This document shows, in pieces, positions 60,976 to 64,000 of a stretch of 64,000 bases of DNA. The translations under genes and the position numbers were made by a program. This DNA comes from Bacteroidota bacterium. GTDB taxonomy: Bacteria > Bacteroidota > Bacteroidia > Flavobacteriales > Weeksellaceae. Every line of letters starts with the position of its first letter. Position 1 is the first letter of the stretch. Below the pieces are notes generated by a model. It saw only the letters and a program-made list of their open reading frames with translations. It was not told where the DNA came from and did no database searches. The stretch is from positions 1 through 64,000 of the forward strand of contig JAEWOD010000029.1 in the NCBI GenBank assembly GCA_023461035.1. Reading direction: 5' to 3'.

Positions 60976-61908
60976 ATGAAATTTCCACATATTCATACTT
61001 TAAAAGAGATCGCCGATATCATACAATCCAAATTTGTGGGAAATGAAAATTTTCCTGTAGAAGGACTCAACGAAATCCATGTTGTAGAACCTGGAGATAT
61101 CGTATTTGTCGATCATCCGAAATATTATGACAAAGCACTTCAAAGTGCGGCAACCGTGGTTTTGATCAACAAAGAAGTAGAATGTCCGGAAGGTAAAGCT
61201 CTGTTGATTTCAGACGATCCATTTCGGGATTTCGTGAAAATCGGGCAGCATTTTAATTCATTTAAAAATTCCCGTCAAACTATTTCAGAAACAGCTCAAA
61301 TTGGCGAAGGAACACACATCCAACCGGGAGCATTCATCGGTCAAAACGTAAAAATCGGAACGAATTGTTTGATTCATGCCAATGTTTCTGTTGGCAATGA
61401 TTCGATTATCGGGGACAATGTGATTATCCATTCGGGAACGGTTTTAGGCGGCGACGGATTTTATTATAAAAAACGGGAAACCGGATTTGACAAATTGAAA
61501 TCGGTCGGGAATGTGGTCATAGGAAACGATGTGGAAATCGGTGCGAACTGTACCATTGACCGTGGCGTAACGGCTTCGACGACGATTGGTGACGGAACGA
61601 AAATGGACAATTTAATTCAGGTCGGACATGATACGATTATCGGAAAAAAATGTTTGATTGCTTCGCAAGTCGGCATCGCCGGATGCGTGGTCATCGGAAA
61701 CGAAGTCACGCTTTGGGGACAGGTCGGGATTAAAAGCGGAATTAGGATTGCCGATAAAGTGGTGGTAATGGCTCAATCCGGAGTGGGGCATGATTTGGAA
61801 GAAGGAAAAGCTTATTTCGGCTCGCCTGCAGAAGAGGCCCGAACGATGTATAAAAAGATGGCCGCCAATCAGATTTTGGTCAATGATTATTTGAACCGAA
61901 AAAAATAG
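60976..61908 (+). CDS. lpxD: LpxD-like UDP-3-O-acylglucosamine N-acyltransferase
   Basis: The 310-residue protein has a small N-terminal uridine-binding-like domain (VVEPGDIVFVDHPKYYDKAL) and a left-handed beta-helix of hexapeptide repeats (IGEGTHIQPGAFIGQNVKIG, then HSGTVLGGDGFYY, DRGVTASTTIGDGTKMDNL, VGHDTIIGKKC). The catalytic His lies in VGHDT. It would add the N-linked hydroxyacyl chain in lipid A synthesis. It is somewhat shorter than standard LpxD; flavobacteria often carry a second homologue, so the exact substrate is uncertain. Confidence 0.85.
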   Translation: MKFPHIHTLKEIADIIQSKFVGNENFPVEGLNEIHVVEPGDIVFVDHPKYYDKALQSAATVVLINKEVECPEGKALLISDDPFRDFVKIGQHFNSFKNSRQTISETAQIGEGTHIQPGAFIGQNVKIGTNCLIHANVSVGNDSIIGDNVIIHSGTVLGGDGFYYKKRETGFDKLKSVGNVVIGNDVEIGANCTIDRGVTASTTIGDGTKMDNLIQVGHDTIIGKKCLIASQVGIAGCVVIGNEVTLWGQVGIKSGIRIADKVVVMAQSGVGHDLEEGKAYFGSPAEEARTMYKKMAANQILVNDYLNRKK

Positions 61909-61953
61909 GACAATTCCTATGCCCGATTTCTAAGTTATTTACCTTTAATTTTC

Positions 61954-61961
61954 TAAATTTG
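61954..61961 (+). promoter_or_regulatory. -7 promoter box of the lysine transaminase gene
   Basis: TAAATTTG lies 35-42 bp before the ATG at 61996. Confidence 0.55.
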
Positions 61962-61995
61962 CAATCCGCAATTCAAACAAAAATTTTATTTCAAT

Positions 61996-63294
61996 ATGGA
62001 AACACAGACTATGAACGTACACGAAAGATTAGGGAAACATATATTGGCCGACGGCTATCCGCTTGTGATGGATATCGTGAAGTCACACGGTTCTTATATC
62101 GTGAATGAAAACGGAGAAGAGTATCTGGATATGTTCAGTATGTTTGCTTCCGCTTCCATCGGGTACAATCATCCGCATTTGGTAAAAAATCTGGAGTTTT
62201 TGGGAAGAATGGCGATTAACAAACCGACGGTTTCTGATGTTTACACAGAAGAGTACGCTGATTTCGTGGATACATTTGAACGGGTAGCGATTCCAAAAGA
62301 ATTGCAATATGCTTTCTTTGTAGAAGGAGGTGCTTTGGCGGTTGAAAATGCTTTGAAAGCTGCTTTTGACTGGAAAACAAGATTGAATAAATCCAAAGGA
62401 ATCGATTTGGAAGCAGGAAAAGTTATTCATTTCCAACAGGCATTCCACGGACGTTCCGGTTATACGTTGACATTGACCAATACAAAAGATCCGAGAAAAT
62501 ATATGTATTTCCCGAAATTTGACTGGCCGAGAATCCTGAATCCGAAAATGTATTTCCCGATAACAGAAGAAAACACAGCAGTTACGATCGAACAGGAAAA
62601 AACGGCTGTTGATCAAATTATGTCGGCAATTTCTGAAAATCCAAACGAAATTGCCTGTATCATCATCGAAACCATTCAGGCAGAAGGCGGGGATAATTAT
62701 TTCAGAAATGAATTCTTCAAAGAATTGCGCAGGATTTGTGATGAGAATGAAATTCTTTTGGTATTGGACGAAGTTCAAACCGGAATCGGACTGACCGGAA
62801 AAATGTGGGGATTCCAAAATTATAGCATCATTCCGGACATCATTTCATTTGGAAAGAAAACACAGGTATGTGGGATTTTGGCCAATAAAGAAAAGTTGGA
62901 TCAGGTCCCAAATAACGTATTTCAGGAATCAAGCCGTATCAATTCGACATTTGGTGGAAATTACATCGATATGCTTCGTTTCAAATTGATTCTGGAAGTA
63001 ATCGAACAAGAAAATCTATTGGAAAACGTAAGGGTTCAAGGAGAATTCCTAAAATCCGAATTGGAAAGGTTACAGAAAAAACATTCACAAATCAGCAACG
63101 TACGCGGTATGGGACTGTTTCTTGCTTTTGACTTACCAACAGACGAAGACAGAAGTGCATTTATCAACAAAGCATTTGAAAACAAACTGATTGTTTTGCC
63201 ATGTGGTACGCAATCGGTACGTTTCCGCCCACATTTGAATGTAAAAAGAGAGGATTTAGAAAAAGCGATAGAAATTATTGAAAGTTTTTTATAA
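61996..63294 (+). CDS. lat: L-lysine 6-transaminase
   Basis: This 432-residue class III PLP-dependent transaminase moves the epsilon-amino group of lysine to 2-oxoglutarate. It begins VHERLGKHILADGYPLVMDIVKSHGSYI and shows DMFSMFASASIGYNHP, FVEGGALAVENALKAAFDWKT, QAFHGRSGYTLTLTNT, and the PLP-binding Lys in ISFGKKTQVCGI. This pattern fits lysine epsilon-aminotransferases, known as a route of lysine catabolism or pipecolate synthesis, rather than ornithine or GABA transaminases. Confidence 0.9.
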   Translation: METQTMNVHERLGKHILADGYPLVMDIVKSHGSYIVNENGEEYLDMFSMFASASIGYNHPHLVKNLEFLGRMAINKPTVSDVYTEEYADFVDTFERVAIPKELQYAFFVEGGALAVENALKAAFDWKTRLNKSKGIDLEAGKVIHFQQAFHGRSGYTLTLTNTKDPRKYMYFPKFDWPRILNPKMYFPITEENTAVTIEQEKTAVDQIMSAISENPNEIACIIIETIQAEGGDNYFRNEFFKELRRICDENEILLVLDEVQTGIGLTGKMWGFQNYSIIPDIISFGKKTQVCGILANKEKLDQVPNNVFQESSRINSTFGGNYIDMLRFKLILEVIEQENLLENVRVQGEFLKSELERLQKKHSQISNVRGMGLFLAFDLPTDEDRSAFINKAFENKLIVLPCGTQSVRFRPHLNVKREDLEKAIEIIESFL

Positions 63295-63315
63295 GTCTAT
63301 TTCAAATTGAAACAT

Positions 63316-63368
63316 AAAAAATCCCGGTCACTCATTCCGAGAAGTCGGAATCAGTGACCGGGACTTTT
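63316..63368. terminator. Palindromic terminator (CGGTCACT family, copy 3)
   Basis: AAAATCCCGGTCACT and AGTGACCGGGACTTTT enclose an inner stem ATTCCGA/TCGGAAT. It lies between convergent genes. Confidence 0.82.
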
Positions 63369-63386
63369 ATTTTATAATGAATTCAA

Positions 63387-63920
63387 TTAGAATTTAAAGG
63401 CAGCACCCACACCGACAGAACCTACGTTGAAGCCGTCATCCCAATTATCAGGGTCTCCGGGGCCATCCCAGTTATAATTGATGTTTTTGTAATAACCGTA
63501 AACATCCACGATTGGTAAGCTGAACCCGATTCTCGGTCTTGCCATGAAACCACCATCCCCTGCTCCGTCACTTACACCGATGGCATATCCCAAATCCAAT
63601 CCTGCAAAGAATTTTTCAGTAATGTTAAATTTGGCAGAAGCCGCAATCGGAATAAAAGTAGCTCCGTCACCTTCATAAGTTACATTGCCCCATTCATAAT
63701 CTTTACCAAAGAAATGGTCAACACCAATAAGACCACCTACTTTCAAACGTGGGATTACTTCTATATAATAGGCGAAAGTAGCTCCCGCATTAAAACTTAA
63801 ACCATCTGCATCACCAACTGGTGCACCCAGATATGGCCCTACTTCAAAACTTCCGCTTTGAGCCTGAACTCCTACAAACCCCATACCTGACAGTAATACT
63901 GTGAAAATAATCTTTTTCAT
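63387..63920 (-). CDS. Outer-membrane beta-barrel protein
   Basis: The 177-residue exported protein has a signal peptide (MKKIIFTVLLSGMGFVGVQAQ) and alternating amphipathic strands such as FEVGPYLGAPVGDADG, FNAGATFAYYIEVIPRLKVGG, FFAGLDLGYAIG and the terminal VGSVGVGAAFKF, with C-terminal Phe as expected for barrel insertion. It is likely an eight-stranded barrel of the outer-membrane beta-barrel (PF13568-like) group. The frame extends upstream to 63980, but ATG 63920 begins the signal peptide. The ligand is unknown. Confidence 0.85.
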   Translation of the reverse strand: MKKIIFTVLLSGMGFVGVQAQSGSFEVGPYLGAPVGDADGLSFNAGATFAYYIEVIPRLKVGGLIGVDHFFGKDYEWGNVTYEGDGATFIPIAASAKFNITEKFFAGLDLGYAIGVSDGAGDGGFMARPRIGFSLPIVDVYGYYKNINYNWDGPGDPDNWDDGFNVGSVGVGAAFKF

Positions 63921-64000
63921 AACTTTTGAATTACAATTTTCAGGGGTTTTGCAAATACAATGCCATCCGGTTAGTTTCAAAAAACAAAAAACCGCCCTTT

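Noticed and set aside
62083..62817. A 244-codon frame antisense to the lysine transaminase gene
   Set aside because: It is the shadow of a strongly coding gene in the opposite frame. Its translation is Cys/Phe/His-rich without any domain pattern.
1..64000. CRISPR array
   Set aside because: No series of identical 25-40 bp repeats with regular spacers is present. The repeated elements are long, diverged palindromes separated by whole genes.

Overview
The window looks like chromosome from a member of the Bacteroidota, most likely Flavobacteriaceae. It is AT-rich, its promoters carry the Bacteroidota -7 box (TAnnTTTG), it encodes a protein with a type IX secretion (Por) sorting tail, and its housekeeping genes (purH, purB, purA, purD, guaA, glyS, aat, fumC, lpxD-like, lysine 6-transaminase) have a typical flavobacterial flavour. 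There are two very different halves.

Positions 1 to about 25,000 form an accessory region built as an integron-like array of gene cassettes. Between the genes lie long (about 165-200 bp, one 383 bp) imperfect inverted repeats that start with a CTGNTAAC-like box and end with a GTTANC-like box, as attC sites do, but longer than classical ones. Each of the first eight cassettes begins with about 15 bases that are the reverse complement of its own 3' end, and these bases differ from cassette to cassette. This is the signature expected of units that circularise and reinsert through their own recombination site. Cargo includes a secreted protein, a short repeat protein with a DUF262/DUF1524 (GmrSD-like) nuclease, a metallo-beta-lactamase-fold protein, an AbiTii-domain protein, an OLD-like ATPase/TOPRIM nuclease, a SUKH (SMI1/KNR4) protein, a nucleotidyltransferase, a ParDE toxin-antitoxin pair, and three modules of an oxidoreductase plus a paralogous AraC regulator. 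Upstream of each of those three modules is the same operator layout: two 10-bp direct repeats 23 bp apart, then exactly 40 bp to the TTTG of the -7 box. Sites decay towards the right end of the array (19.9-25 kb), and no integrase gene lies in the window.

From 25,047 (glyS) onwards the gene content is core chromosome: glycyl-tRNA synthetase, small stress and enzyme genes, aat, tRNA-Gln, guaA, mtgA, then purD. Two related toxin-antitoxin loci flank mtgA. The toxin at 32,526 carries an in-frame TGA exactly where its intact relative at 34,227 has Trp.

Between 36.6 and 46.0 kb a minus-strand operon combines a class I glutamine amidotransferase-like protein, a GCS2-type carboxylate-amine ligase, two ATP-grasp ligases (a third ATP-grasp-like protein lies just downstream), two esterases and an M17 aminopeptidase. 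This reads as an uncharacterised amide or peptide-bond metabolite pathway. purH, purB and purA follow, all on the minus strand. A 49-bp duplication of the purH 3' end brackets a small membrane-anchored gene.

From 52.5 kb to the end are a small cytochrome c, penicillin-binding protein 1C, a subtilisin-like protease, a leucine-rich-repeat type IX substrate, fumC, an OmpA-family lipoprotein, an LpxD-like acyltransferase, L-lysine 6-transaminase and an outer-membrane beta-barrel protein. Many of these are separated by a recurring palindromic terminator.
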